Source of the DNA: Mesorhizobium sp. Root552
GTDB taxonomy: Bacteria > Pseudomonadota > Alphaproteobacteria > Rhizobiales > Rhizobiaceae
NCBI RefSeq assembly: GCF_001427285.1
Contig: NZ_LMFV01000011.1
Location: 1 to 64,000, forward strand
DNA length: 64,000 nt
Direction: 5' to 3'
Shown here: piece after piece, positions 51,790 to 60,672 of the stretch
Numbering within the stretch: position 1 is the first letter of the stretch
Layout of the letters: every line of letters begins with the position of its first letter
Made by a program: the position numbers and the translations under genes
The notes under the pieces: generated by a model
Database searches by the model: none
The model's input: the letters and a program-made list of their open reading frames with translations, nothing else
Told to the model about the DNA's origin: nothing

Positions 51790-53435
51790 AGACCGGCGGA
51801 CAACTCATCGTCGACGCGCTGGAAGCCAATGGCGTCAACCGCGTGTTCTGCGTGCCGGGCGAATCCTACCTCGCCGTCCTCGATGCGCTCCACGATTCGA
51901 AAATCGAAACCGTCGTCTGCCGCCAGGAAGGCGGCGCCGCGATGATGGCCGACTGCCACGGCCGCCTCACCGGTCAACCGGGTATCTGCTTCGTCACCCG
52001 TGGGCCCGGCGCCACCAACGCCTCGCCCGGCATCCACATCGCCCGCCAGGATTCCATCCCGATGATCCTGTTCATCGGCCAGATCGCCCAGAAGGCCCGC
52101 GAGCGCGAAGCCTTCCAGGAAGTCGACTACCGCGCCTTCTTCGGCCCCATCGCCAAATGGGCAACCGAAATCGAGGACGCCGCCCGCATCCCCGAAATCC
52201 TCACCCGCGCCTTTTCAGTGGCAACGTCCGGCCGTCCCGGCCCGGTCGTCATCGCGCTTCCGGAAGACATGCTGACCAGTTTGGTCGAAGCGCCGGCCGC
52301 CCTGCCTTCGGCTCCGGTCGAGACCCGGCCCGGCGAAGCCGAACTTGCCCAGCTTGAGACCCTGCTTGCCAAGGCAAAGCGCCCTGTCGCCATTCTCGGC
52401 GGCACCCGCTGGGGCGAGCAGGCGACAGCAGACATGAAAGAGATCGCCCGCAACTGGTCGCTGCCGGTCGGCGTCGAGTTCCGTCGCCAGATGCTGTTCG
52501 ACCACCTTGACCAGAACTATGCCGGCGATGTCGGCATCGGCATCAACCCGAAGCTCGGCGACTACATCAAGGGCTCCGATCTCGTCCTGCTCGTCGGCGG
52601 GCGTTTCGGCGAGATGCCGTCATCCGACTACACGCTGCTCAAGAGCCCGTATCCGGACCAGCAGCTTGTCCACATTCATCCCGACACCAGCGAACTTGGC
52701 CGCGTCTATCGGTCCACGCTCGCCATCAACGCCTCGCCCGCTGCATTTGCCCAGGCTTTCGCAAGCCGCAAGCCGAAGGCCGCACCAGCGTGGGCCGAGC
52801 AGACGAAACAGCTTCACGCCAACTACCTGAGCTGGTCGACACCGCCGCAAACCGGCCCCGGCGCGGTCCAGATGGGGCCGATCGTCGCCTATCTCAACGA
52901 GACCTTGCCGGAAGACGCCATCCTGACCAACGGCGCCGGCAACTATGCCACCTGGGTCCACCGCTTCTACAAGTTCCGCCGCTACGGCACGCAAGGCGCG
53001 CCCACCTCCGGCTCGATGGGCTACGGCACGCCCGCCGCCGTTGCCGCCAAGGCGCTCTATCCCAACCGCACGGTCGTAGCCTTCGCCGGCGACGGCTGCT
53101 TCATGATGAACGGCCAGGAGTTTGCCACCGCCGTCCAGTACAATCTCCCGATCATCGTCATCGTGGTCAACAACGGCATCTACGGCACCATCCGCATGCA
53201 TCAGGAGCGGGAATATCCCGGCCGCGTCTCGGGCACCTCGCTCCACAATCCGGATTTCGCCGCCCTTGCGCGCGCCTATGGCGGACACGGCGAGACCGTC
53301 GAAAAGACGGCCGACTTCATTCCGGCCTTCGAGCGCGCCCGCGCTGCCGGCAAGCCGGCCCTGATCGAGATCAAGCTCGACCCGGAGGCGATCACGCCGT
53401 CGCGGACGCTCTCGGACATCCGCGACAAGCGTTGA
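51786..53435 (+). CDS. Thiamine-diphosphate enzyme, acetolactate-synthase family
   Basis: The 549-residue protein is a member of the acetolactate synthase/oxalyl-CoA decarboxylase/glyoxylate carboligase group. The N-terminal pyrimidine-binding domain has CRQEGGAAMMADCHGRLTG with the catalytic Glu. The C-terminal domain has the ThDP/Mg motif GDGCFMMNGQEFATAVQYNLPIIVIVVNN. The FAD-binding residues of true AHAS are not evident, so branched-chain synthesis is unlikely. Coupling to a CoA-transferase suggests an acyl-CoA lyase, decarboxylase or ligase; the substrate is unknown. Confidence 0.88.
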   Translation: MKTGGQLIVDALEANGVNRVFCVPGESYLAVLDALHDSKIETVVCRQEGGAAMMADCHGRLTGQPGICFVTRGPGATNASPGIHIARQDSIPMILFIGQIAQKAREREAFQEVDYRAFFGPIAKWATEIEDAARIPEILTRAFSVATSGRPGPVVIALPEDMLTSLVEAPAALPSAPVETRPGEAELAQLETLLAKAKRPVAILGGTRWGEQATADMKEIARNWSLPVGVEFRRQMLFDHLDQNYAGDVGIGINPKLGDYIKGSDLVLLVGGRFGEMPSSDYTLLKSPYPDQQLVHIHPDTSELGRVYRSTLAINASPAAFAQAFASRKPKAAPAWAEQTKQLHANYLSWSTPPQTGPGAVQMGPIVAYLNETLPEDAILTNGAGNYATWVHRFYKFRRYGTQGAPTSGSMGYGTPAAVAAKALYPNRTVVAFAGDGCFMMNGQEFATAVQYNLPIIVIVVNNGIYGTIRMHQEREYPGRVSGTSLHNPDFAALARAYGGHGETVEKTADFIPAFERARAAGKPALIEIKLDPEAITPSRTLSDIRDKR

Positions 53436-53440
53436 ACTGG

Positions 53441-53488
53441 AGCATCGGACCGGAAAGCGGAATCCGGTTTTCGGACTGTTCCGATGCT
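53441..53488. repeat. Rhizobial-type palindromic element
   Basis: AGCATCGGA and TCCGATGCT bracket an inner imperfect palindrome (CCGGAAAGCGG to CCGGTTTTCGG). It resembles the widespread rhizobial palindrome with AGCATGATnnn and CCGGTTTTCGG. It sits between the convergent ThDP-enzyme and transsulfuration genes, where it can act as a shared transcript end. Confidence 0.75.
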
Positions 53489-53512
53489 CGATCGAACTGC
53501 CGGAGACCCTGC

Positions 53513-54796
53513 TCAGGCGGCGGACAGCGCCTGGGCGAGGTCCGCGACCAGATCGTCGGGATGCTCGACGCCAATTGACAGGCGGATCGTCGTATCCAGC
53601 ACGCCGATGCGCTGGCGCACCTCGATCGGCACGCCCGAATGCGTCATCGCAGCCGGATGGCTGGCGAGCGATTCCGTGCCGCCGAGACTGACCGCAAGCT
53701 TGAACACCTGAAGCGAGTTGAGGAAGGTGAACGCCGCCTTCTCACCGCCGCGTATGTCGAACGAGAAGGTCGAGCCAGCGCCGCTGCACTGCGTCGCGAA
53801 AACCTTGCCCTCGGGCGAATTCTTGTCGAGGAACGGCAGGTAGTGCACCTTCGCCACCTTGGCGTGATCGCGCAGGAATTCGGCGACAACACGCCCGTTC
53901 GCGTTGGCCTTCTCCATGCGGATCGAAAGCGTCTCCAGCGAGCGTCCCAGCATCCAGCAGGAATGCGGATCGAGTTGCGTCCCGATTGCGCCGCGCAGTG
54001 CCTTGATCGGCTTGGTCACCGCTTTCGAGCCCATCACCGCACCTGCAATCAGGTCGGAATGGCCGCCGACATACTTGGTCAACGAATAGAGCGAGATGTC
54101 GGCCCCGAGTTCGATCGGCCGCTGGAACACCGGGCCAAGCAGCGTGTTGTCGCACATCACCACCGGCCGATGCCCTTGCTTCACGCCAAGTTCGTCGGCA
54201 ACCGCCTTCATTAAGGCGAGGTCGATGACGCTGTTGATCGGGTTGGACGGCGTCTCCACCAGTATGATCGAAACCTTGCCCTTGGCGGCTACCTCGTCCG
54301 CGGCCTTGCGAACCGCGCCAGCATCGACCCCGTCGGAGAAGCCCACCGCGCCGATGCCAAACCCGGCCAGGGTGCGGGCCAGCAGCGTCTCCGTGCCGCC
54401 ATAAAGCGGTTGCGAATGCAGGACCACGTCGCCGGGCCGGGCATAGGCAAGGATTGCCGTCGCAATCGCCGACATGCCGGAGGAAAACAGGATGCAGGAT
54501 TCGGTGTTTTCGTAGACCGCCAGGCGGTCCTCGACGATCTCGCTGTTGGGATGATTGAAGCGCGAATAGACGAGCCCCGCCGCAGTCCCCTTCGGTGGCT
54601 CCTTGCGGCCGGAAGTGTAGTCGAAGAAATCGCGCCCTTCTTCGGCCGATTTGAAAATGAAAGTGGAAGTCAGGAACACGGGCGGCTTGACCGCACCTTC
54701 CGAAAGCAGCGGATCGAAGCCATAGCCCAGCATCAGCGTTTCGGGGTGGAGCTTGTGGTTGCCGATATGGGTCCTGGAAGGTTTTGGCGCGGTCAT
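53513..54796 (-). CDS. Cystathionine gamma-synthase-family PLP enzyme
   Basis: The 427-residue protein is a Cys/Met-metabolism PLP enzyme. The Schiff-base lysine is in [18 protein letters not shown]. Other marks are [44 protein letters not shown], and the C-terminal [18 protein letters not shown]. The reaction (gamma-synthase, methionine gamma-lyase or other) is uncertain. It is divergent from an Lrp-family regulator, which suggests amino-acid-controlled catabolism of methionine or a related amino acid. The 117-base intergenic gap presumably holds the operator. Confidence 0.88.
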   Translation of the reverse strand: MTAPKPSRTHIGNHKLHPETLMLGYGFDPLLSEGAVKPPVFLTSTFIFKSAEEGRDFFDYTSGRKEPPKGTAAGLVYSRFNHPNSEIVEDRLAVYENTESCILFSSGMSAIATAILAYARPGDVVLHSQPLYGGTETLLARTLAGFGIGAVGFSDGVDAGAVRKAADEVAAKGKVSIILVETPSNPINSVIDLALMKAVADELGVKQGHRPVVMCDNTLLGPVFQRPIELGADISLYSLTKYVGGHSDLIAGAVMGSKAVTKPIKALRGAIGTQLDPHSCWMLGRSLETLSIRMEKANANGRVVAEFLRDHAKVAKVHYLPFLDKNSPEGKVFATQCSGAGSTFSFDIRGGEKAAFTFLNSLQVFKLAVSLGGTESLASHPAAMTHSGVPIEVRQRIGVLDTTIRLSIGVEHPDDLVADLAQALSAA

Positions 54797-54913
54797 GATG
54801 TTCCTCGATATGAGATTGCCAGCACAATTTAGCTGATCGCGATGGATGGGTCCTTGCTATTTCATGGCCATTATGGACGTCTGCACGCAATCCAGCCTCA
54901 TACGGTGCAGAGC

Positions 54914-55372
54914 ATGCAGCAGAAAATTGCCGACGAGTTCGACCAGAAAATTCTCCGCGAACTTCAGGCGGATGCGCGCCTGCCAAACAACGAATTGGCC
55001 GAGCGCATAGGCCTGTCGCCGTCACCTTGCCTGCGCCGCGTGCGGCGGCTTGAGGAAACCGGCGTTATCCGCGGCTATACGGCGCTGGTCGACCCGGCAG
55101 CGTTCGGCTGGACCATGATGGCGATTGCCACCATTCGCTTGAGCCAGCAGAACGAGGACGAAATCGTCATGTTCGAACAGGCCGTGCAAGGGTGGGACGA
55201 GGTGCTGGAATGCCATCTGGTCACCGGCTCGCGCGACTACATGCTGAAGGTCGCCGCCTCGGACCTTGGCGACTACGAGCGTTTCATCAAGCAGAAGATC
55301 GCCCGCCTGAAATGCGTCGCTTCGATCGAAACCAGCCTTGTCATGAGCACCATCAAGGAACGTCGCGGGTAA
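54914..55372 (+). CDS. Lrp/AsnC-family transcriptional regulator
   Basis: The 152-residue protein has an N-terminal winged HTH (FDQKILRELQADARLPNNELAERIGLSPSPCLRRVRRLEETGVI) and a C-terminal RAM ligand-binding domain (VLECHLVTGSRDYMLKVAASDLGDYERFI). It probably senses an amino acid and controls the divergent PLP enzyme gene. I use the ATG giving MQQKIADEF; the frame extends 24 codons upstream without support. A repeat island follows. Confidence 0.9.
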   Translation: MQQKIADEFDQKILRELQADARLPNNELAERIGLSPSPCLRRVRRLEETGVIRGYTALVDPAAFGWTMMAIATIRLSQQNEDEIVMFEQAVQGWDEVLECHLVTGSRDYMLKVAASDLGDYERFIKQKIARLKCVASIETSLVMSTIKERRG

Positions 55373-55415
55373 GCAGCCGCTTCGCCGCGTGAGCAGGAGC
55401 GCGCGCCCTCCGCTT

Positions 55416-55477
55416 CGTCATCCCGAAATTCGCTTCGAGCGGAGCGAGAATGAAATCTCCGGGATCCATGCCGTGAC
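55416..55477 (+). repeat. REP-like element, copy 1
   Basis: The element runs from CGTCATCCCG to GGATCCATGCCGTGAC. It shares both ends with the copies at 56268-56329 and 56399-56457 (inverted). The centre has GAGCGGAGCGAG. Confidence 0.75.
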
Positions 55478-55516
55478 ATCGAGGACGCGCATCAACGGTA
55501 CAGAACCGGCTGCGCT

Positions 55517-55697
55517 CACCCCTCATCCGACCTCGCTACGCTCAGCCACCTTCTCCCACAAGGGGCGAAGGGGACGCTCGCGCATTCCTCAATTCCAATC
55601 GCAAACATTTGAGATTGGCAGAAGCGGCTGCGAAAGTCTTACCTTCGCCCCTTGTGGGAGAAGGTGGCTGAGCGTAGCGAGGTCGGATGAGGGGTGC
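55517..55697. repeat. Perfect 55-bp inverted repeat
   Basis: The arms 55517-55571 and 55643-55697 are exact reverse complements; the left arm begins CACCCCTCATCCGACCTCGC. The loop is 71 bases. No transposase or coding potential is associated. It joins directly onto the dispersed repeat at 55713. Confidence 0.95.
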
Positions 55698-55712
55698 TTG
55701 GCGCAAACGCTG

Positions 55713-55857
55713 ACGCCCCCTCTCCCTGTTTACGGGGAGAGGGTAAGGGTGAGGGGCAGCGACAAGCACGCCAGATGTGGACGAAACGTGGACCACTCTC
55801 CGCCCAACTCCTTGAACCCTTTCGCTTTCACAAAAATTTTTCACCTCCCTTGTCCAC
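55713..55857 (-). repeat. Dispersed repeat, copy B
   Basis: This is the inverted counterpart of 141-282, with conserved blocks in the same order and a terminal CCCTCTCCC/GGGAGAGGG hairpin. The two copies lie 55 kb apart in opposite orientation. Confidence 0.75.
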
Positions 55858-56112
55858 CCCCATCCCCGCCTCTCCCATAATCCGCCCCATCGCTCTTGCG
55901 GGAACCGGCTGCGCACCGGGCAACGGTTGGGGCGGCGGTGACCTCCCCCCATTGGTTCGGCCCAATGGACCCGAGGGCATCCGACAGGCCGGCGTCCTGC
56001 GGCGGGCTTTCCATGACAAAGGAAAGAGGCAGGAGACGCATTTCGTCTGATCGTCGCGACAGGGTGAGCCCATCGGACGATCTTGGGACCGGTCGACTGG
56101 ATGACAGACACC

Positions 56113-56173
56113 GGACGGGCGGCCGCAAGGCCGCATACTTTACCTAAACGAGCGACCGAACGGCCGCCCGTCC
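56113..56173. repeat. 13-bp inverted repeat
   Basis: GGACGGGCGGCCG (56113-56125) and its exact complement (56161-56173) flank a 35-base loop. Confidence 0.7.
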
Positions 56174-56267
56174 TCCCGACCTGTGCTTCAAAGGCAAAGG
56201 TCAGTTCTTTGACAATGGCCAGACGGCATTTGCCGGGCGTGGTGATGAACAAGCACAACCATCTCTT

Positions 56268-56329
56268 CGTCATCCTAGGGCGGAGCAGGCCGAAGGCCGT
56301 CGCGAAGACCCTGGGATCCATGCCGTTAC
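56268..56329 (+). repeat. REP-like element, copy 2
   Basis: It runs from CGTCATCCTAGGGC to GGATCCATGCCGTTAC, with the same ends and length (62 bases) as copy 1 but a different centre. Confidence 0.75.
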
Positions 56330-56398
56330 AGCGCGGCAGCGTGGAAAGGGTGCAAATTAAGGCTCCTCATCCTGAGCCGCTCCTTACAACGTGACCCT

Positions 56399-56457
56399 CA
56401 CGGCATGGATCATCGGGTCGCGCCTTTCGCTACGCTCAGGCTTGCCCGAGGATGACG
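56399..56457 (-). repeat. REP-like element, copy 3 (inverted)
   Basis: On the minus strand it runs from CGTCATCCTCGGGC to GATCCATGCCGTG. It lies 70 bases from copy 2 in opposite orientation, so the pair can fold together. Confidence 0.75.
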
Positions 56458-56502
56458 AAAGAAGAAGAACCTCCCACGAGAAGAAGCGAGCCATCCCCAC
56501 CG

Positions 56503-56555
56503 CGTCATCCCGGAAGCGAGCCAAGCAAAGCGATGGCGATGCTATTCGGGATGAA
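56503..56555 (+). repeat. REP-like element, degenerate copy 4
   Basis: It begins CGTCATCCCGGAAGCGAG and ends CGGGATGA, forming a hairpin, but lacks the ATCCATGCCGT end of the other copies. Confidence 0.5.
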
Positions 56556-56621
56556 GAACAGAAAAGCGGTGGCCGGCCCAACGGGGAGCAATCCGTCCCA
56601 CAACTCCTGCGCATCCATGTA

Positions 56622-56647
56622 GAAAGGGGCGGTTTCCCGCCCCTTTC
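56622..56647 (-). terminator. Hairpin terminator of the ABC transporter operon
   Basis: GAAAGGGGCGG and CCGCCCCTTTC form an 11-bp stem with a four-base loop, 25 bases past the binding-protein stop. The T tract on the minus strand is short (TTTCT). Confidence 0.7.
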
Positions 56648-56672
56648 CAAATCAAGTCAGCCAGCCGGTCGC

Positions 56673-57644
56673 TTACTGCACGGCCTTGTCGGTGATGGCC
56701 GTAGTATAAGCGCCCTCAGGAGCCTTGGAGATGATTTTCTGGTCGAGCAGCGCCTTGGCCGTACGCTCATAAGCTTCCGGAATGAGCTTGCCGTCGGCGT
56801 TGTCGATAAGCTTGGCCACCTCGCCCATCATGAACTTCTGGTGGTTCTCGTCCTGCCCGCCATTTTCGACGACGATGCCTGCTGCTTCGTCGACGTTTTC
56901 GGTGGCGTATTTCCAGCCCTTCATCGAGGCGCGGACGAAACGCACCATCTTGTCCTCGAAAGCGGGGTCCTTGAGCTTGTCTTCCAGCGCGTAGAGACCG
57001 TCTTCGAGCAGGTCGTTGCCCATGGCCGTATAGTTGAAGACGATGAGGTCTTCCGGCTTGTAGCCCGCGTCGAGCACCTGGCCATACTCATTGTAGGTCA
57101 TGACCGAGATGCAGTCCGCCTGCTTCTGGATCAGCGGCTGCACGTCGAAGCTCTGCTTCAGGACGGTCACACCGTCCGGGCCGCCTTCCGTCGAATAGCC
57201 GAGCTTGTTCATCCAGGCATAGAACGGATATTCGTTGCCGAAGAACCAGACGCCGAGCGTATGGCCCTTGAAATCGGCTTCCGTCTTGATCGGGCCGTCC
57301 TTCGGGCACACCAGCTCCATGCCGGCCTTCTTGAAAGGCTGCGCGATGTTGACCAGCCCGACGCCCTTTTCGCGAGCAGCCAGCGCGCCGCCCATCCAGT
57401 CGACGATGACGTCGGCGCCACCGCCGGCGATCACCTGTTCGGGCGCAATGTCCGGGCCGCCCGGCTTGATGTCGACGTCGAGGCCTTCAGCTTCGTAGAA
57501 GCCCTTGTCCTTCGCCACGTAGTAGCCCGCGAACTGGGCCTGCGTTACCCACTTCAGCTGCAGCGTCACCTTGTCGGCAGCCATGGCTTGGAACGCAGCC
57601 AACGAGAAAGCGCCGGCCAACACAGGAAGTATAAGTCTTTTCAT
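56673..57644 (-). CDS. ABC transporter substrate-binding protein, NMT1/THI5 type
   Basis: The 323-residue periplasmic protein has a signal peptide (LILPVLAGAFSLAAFQAMA). A SsuA/THI5-like fold follows, with VTLQLKWVTQAQFAGYYVAKDKGFYEAEGLDVDIKPGG. This subfamily binds pyrimidines, sulfonates or related small rings. Being next to dihydropyrimidinase and a carbamoylase, it probably captures a pyrimidine or hydantoin. The start MKRLILP has AGAGGG upstream; the frame is open 13 codons further. It is the last gene of the operon. Confidence 0.9.
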   Translation of the reverse strand: MKRLILPVLAGAFSLAAFQAMAADKVTLQLKWVTQAQFAGYYVAKDKGFYEAEGLDVDIKPGGPDIAPEQVIAGGGADVIVDWMGGALAAREKGVGLVNIAQPFKKAGMELVCPKDGPIKTEADFKGHTLGVWFFGNEYPFYAWMNKLGYSTEGGPDGVTVLKQSFDVQPLIQKQADCISVMTYNEYGQVLDAGYKPEDLIVFNYTAMGNDLLEDGLYALEDKLKDPAFEDKMVRFVRASMKGWKYATENVDEAAGIVVENGGQDENHQKFMMGEVAKLIDNADGKLIPEAYERTAKALLDQKIISKAPEGAYTTAITDKAVQ

Positions 57645-57695
57645 GTTTTTACCCTCTGGAGTTAAGTTTTCGAAGCTTATCACCCACTACCGCGT

Positions 57696-58826
57696 CTATC
57701 CACCTCGGACAGACGGATGCCAGAACGTGGCGGCTCTCTCGATGAGAGCGACCACTCCATAGAAAATCGAACCTGCAAGTGCTGCAACTGCGATCTCGGC
57801 CCACACCATGTCGATGTTCATCCTGCCGACTTCGGTGGAGATGCGGAAGCCCATGCCGACCACGGGAGTGCCGAAGAACTCAGCCACGATAGCCCCGATC
57901 AGCGCCAGCGTGGAATTGATCTTCAGCGCATTGAAGATGAACGGCGCCGCCGCCGGCAGCCTCAGCTTGAACAGCGTTTGCCAATAGTCGGACGCATAGG
58001 TGCGCATGAGGTCACGCTCCATATGGCCGGAAGCCGCAAGCCCCGTCACGGTGTTCACCAGCATCGGGAAGAAGGTCATGATGATGACCACCGCCGCCTT
58101 GGACTGCCAGTCGAACCCGAACCACATCACCATGATCGGCGCGATGCCGATGATCGGCAGCGCCGATACCATGTTTCCGATCGGCAACAGGCCGCGCCGC
58201 ATGAACGGCACGCGGTCCGCAAGGATGGCGACGAGGAAGCCCGTGCCGCAGCCTATCAGGTAGCCGAAAAGCACGGCCTTGAAGATCGTCTGGTTGACGT
58301 CCGCGGCAAGGATTGGCAGCGAGTTGACGATGCGCACGCCGATTGAACTCGGCGGCGGCAACAGGATGAAGGGAATGCCGGCTCCGCGCGTCACGGCTTC
58401 CCATATGATCAGTATCCAGGCGCCGAAAATGGTCGGCACGATCAGCCGCAGTGCCGTGGAAACCTGTTTCGACCCGGTACGAATGGACGACAGGACGGCG
58501 ACGCAGCGCCATGCGAGCAGCCACGCAGCGGCGATAAGCAGGTAGAATGGAGCCCTTGCAGTCCCCTCCACGCCGGCAATTCCCCGGATCAGCAGCCATG
58601 CGGCCACGTGGGCTCCGATGAAAAGAACCAGTACCTCCAGCATCGCCGGGATGCGGAACATGGAAACCAGGGCCGCACCGGCGATCAATGCGAGGATCAG
58701 GCCTTTGGTCGCTTCGTAGGGATAAACGCCCGCCGGGTCCGCCGCCGCGATCGATCCCGACGCGATTGCGGCGAGACAGAACAAGATTGCAAGCACGGCT
58801 TGCCATGACGGCTTCAAGCGGCTCAT
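57696..58826 (-). CDS. ABC transporter permease 1
   Basis: The 376-residue inner-membrane protein has about six core segments in a C-terminal BPD_transp_1 domain, with the coupling motif EAA-like RTYASDYWQTLFKLRLPAAAPFIFNALK. Four extra N-terminal hydrophobic segments are not usual for the family. The start MSRLKPSWQ is fixed by the ATGA overlap with the second permease; the frame is open far upstream inside it. It works with the neighbouring permease and ATPase. Confidence 0.9.
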   Translation of the reverse strand: MSRLKPSWQAVLAILFCLAAIASGSIAAADPAGVYPYEATKGLILALIAGAALVSMFRIPAMLEVLVLFIGAHVAAWLLIRGIAGVEGTARAPFYLLIAAAWLLAWRCVAVLSSIRTGSKQVSTALRLIVPTIFGAWILIIWEAVTRGAGIPFILLPPPSSIGVRIVNSLPILAADVNQTIFKAVLFGYLIGCGTGFLVAILADRVPFMRRGLLPIGNMVSALPIIGIAPIMVMWFGFDWQSKAAVVIIMTFFPMLVNTVTGLAASGHMERDLMRTYASDYWQTLFKLRLPAAAPFIFNALKINSTLALIGAIVAEFFGTPVVGMGFRISTEVGRMNIDMVWAEIAVAALAGSIFYGVVALIERAATFWHPSVRGG

Positions 58827-59701
58827 GCCGGCCTCCCGCCCATGGACCGCTCGACGAAGCGCCCGACGATGCCGACCGCCACCACCAGAAGTGCGGCGAC
58901 GACGGAGCCCGCCACCAGAGCAGACCACATGTCGATCGATTGGCTGTAGTAGGCTGCGGCAAGCAGCTTGGCGCCAATACCGGCGACAGCGCCGGTCGGC
59001 AGTTCGCCGACAATAGCACCGACAAGGCTCGCAGCCACGGCAACCTTCATCGACGTGAACAGGAACGGTACCGAGGCTGGCATCCGCAATTTCCAGAACG
59101 TCTGCGAGCGACTGGCATTGTAGGTATGCATCAGGTCGAGATGCATGAGTTCGGGCGAACGCAGCCCTTTCACCATTCCCACCGCAACCGGAAAGAACGA
59201 CAGGTAGGTCGATATCAAGGCCTTGGGAATGAGCCCCGTTATGCCGACAGCAGCAAGCACGACAATGATCATTGGCGCGACCGCAAGGATGGGGATGGTT
59301 TGCGAGGCGATGATCCACGGCATCAGGCTGCGATCGAGCGTCGTCACATGGACGATGCCTACCGCGATGACGATTCCCAACACCGTGCCGAACGCAAAAC
59401 CGAGCAAGGTCGAGGAGAGCGTCACCCAGGAGTGATAGATGAGGCTACGATTGCTGGTGATCTTGCGCAGGAAAGTGTTTTCGAAAAAGTTCGTCGCCAC
59501 CTGGTCCGGCGACGGCAAGGTTGGTTTGGTCTGCGTCAGGGTCTTGCCGATGAACTCGACCGTACCGGGCGTCTCGCCGGCGCGCCTGTCGAGGTCACGC
59601 TGGAACGGGCTGTTGAGCAACACCGCAAATGCGTACCAGGCCACCACCAGAATGACCAACAACGTGGTGACCGGGACGATCTTGTCGCGAAGACGATCCA
59701 T
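58823..59701 (-). CDS. ABC transporter permease 2
   Basis: The 292-residue protein has one N-terminal segment (IVPVTTLLVILVVAWYAFAVLL) and a BPD_transp_1 domain. Its coupling loop is DLMHTYNASRSQTFWKLRMPASVPFLFTSMK. It forms a heterodimeric channel with permease 1. I chose MDRLRDKI, which begins five bases after the ATPase stop; the frame is open further upstream. The pair of unlike permeases is common in pyrimidine-type NMT1/THI5 transporters. Confidence 0.9.
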   Translation of the reverse strand: MDRLRDKIVPVTTLLVILVVAWYAFAVLLNSPFQRDLDRRAGETPGTVEFIGKTLTQTKPTLPSPDQVATNFFENTFLRKITSNRSLIYHSWVTLSSTLLGFAFGTVLGIVIAVGIVHVTTLDRSLMPWIIASQTIPILAVAPMIIVVLAAVGITGLIPKALISTYLSFFPVAVGMVKGLRSPELMHLDLMHTYNASRSQTFWKLRMPASVPFLFTSMKVAVAASLVGAIVGELPTGAVAGIGAKLLAAAYYSQSIDMWSALVAGSVVAALLVVAVGIVGRFVERSMGGRPA

Positions 59702-59706
59702 CCTGC

Positions 59707-60537
59707 TCAATCCTCGTAGGAATGGCCGGCGCGCAGGCCGTCGCGCACCCTGGCGGCAATCGCCAGAAACTCCGGTGTCTCGCGAATATCGAGCGGCCGT
59801 TCCTTCGGCAGGGTCGATTCGATGACATCCGTCACCCGCCCCGGGCGTGGTGACATCACGACAATCCGCGTCGACAGATAGACGGCTTCCGGAATCGAGT
59901 GGGTCACGAAGCAGATGGTCTTTTCGGTACGCGCCCACAGTTCGAGCAACTGCTCATTGAGGTGGTCGCGCACGATCTCGTCGAGTGCCCCGAAGGGTTC
60001 ATCCATCAGCAACAGATCGGCGTCGAAGGCAAGCGCGCGCGCAATCGAGGCACGCTGCTGCATGCCGCCCGAAAGCTGCCAAGGATACTTCTTCTCAAAT
60101 CCCGATAGGTTGACCAGATCGAGCGTACGCTTGATGCGCTCGGCCTGCTCGGCCTTGGAAACCCCCATGATCTCCAGCGGCAAGGCGACGTTGCCGGAGA
60201 TTGTGCGCCATGGAAACAACGCCGCCGCCTGGAAGACATAGCCATAGGCCCTGGCCTCACGTGCCTTTTCGGCGGTCATGCCATTGACCAGCATGCTGCC
60301 CGACGTCGGTTTTTCCAGGTCCGCGATGACCCGCAGCAACGTTGTCTTGCCGCAACCCGACGGGCCGATGAAAGAGACGAACTCGCCCTTGCCGATGGTC
60401 AGATCGACATTGGCCAGCGCTTGTACCGGCCCGTCATTGGTCTGGAAGGTCAGCCCAAGCTTCCTTGCCTCGATAACGGGATTTTTTACCTCAGACATGC
60501 CGGCTACCTGTTTGGGTTCCGGGATCATTATCGACAT
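59707..60537 (-). CDS. ABC transporter ATP-binding protein
   Basis: The 276-residue ATPase has Walker A GPSGCGKTT at about 58-66, the Q loop, signature LSGGMQQRASIARAL, Walker B LLLMDEPFGALD and the H-loop VTHSIPEA. It belongs to the nitrate/sulfonate/taurine (SsuB/TauB) subclass that pairs with NMT1/THI5 binding proteins. GGGAGGAG sits before the ATG. It heads the transporter unit, 135 bases after dihydropyrimidinase. Confidence 0.93.
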   Translation of the reverse strand: MSIMIPEPKQVAGMSEVKNPVIEARKLGLTFQTNDGPVQALANVDLTIGKGEFVSFIGPSGCGKTTLLRVIADLEKPTSGSMLVNGMTAEKAREARAYGYVFQAAALFPWRTISGNVALPLEIMGVSKAEQAERIKRTLDLVNLSGFEKKYPWQLSGGMQQRASIARALAFDADLLLMDEPFGALDEIVRDHLNEQLLELWARTEKTICFVTHSIPEAVYLSTRIVVMSPRPGRVTDVIESTLPKERPLDIRETPEFLAIAARVRDGLRAGHSYED

Positions 60538-60672
60538 GTAATTGCTCCTCCCAGAACGTCACGGTCTTCTCGGCTCCTCATAATCTTTCGGGCATTTGTC
60601 GCAAATAATGCGGGCGTCGGCGCGGACGCCAAGACAATGACGACCGCTGCCAAAAGATACAATAGGTGCAAA

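Larger units (their letters stand above)
55373..56672. other. Gene-free repeat island
   Basis: About 1.3 kb between the Lrp regulator and the ABC-transporter binding-protein gene has no supported gene. It contains four REP-like elements, a 55-bp perfect inverted repeat, a dispersed-repeat module shared with the left edge of the window, a 13-bp inverted repeat, and a terminator. Open frames here are low-complexity and lie across repeats. 55858-56112 shows no structure that I can name. Confidence 0.8.

Noticed and set aside
55542-56321. 259-codon minus-strand frame in the repeat island
   Set aside because: It runs across the 55-bp inverted repeat and dispersed repeat B, so the apparent protein similarity to the left edge is just the DNA repeat.
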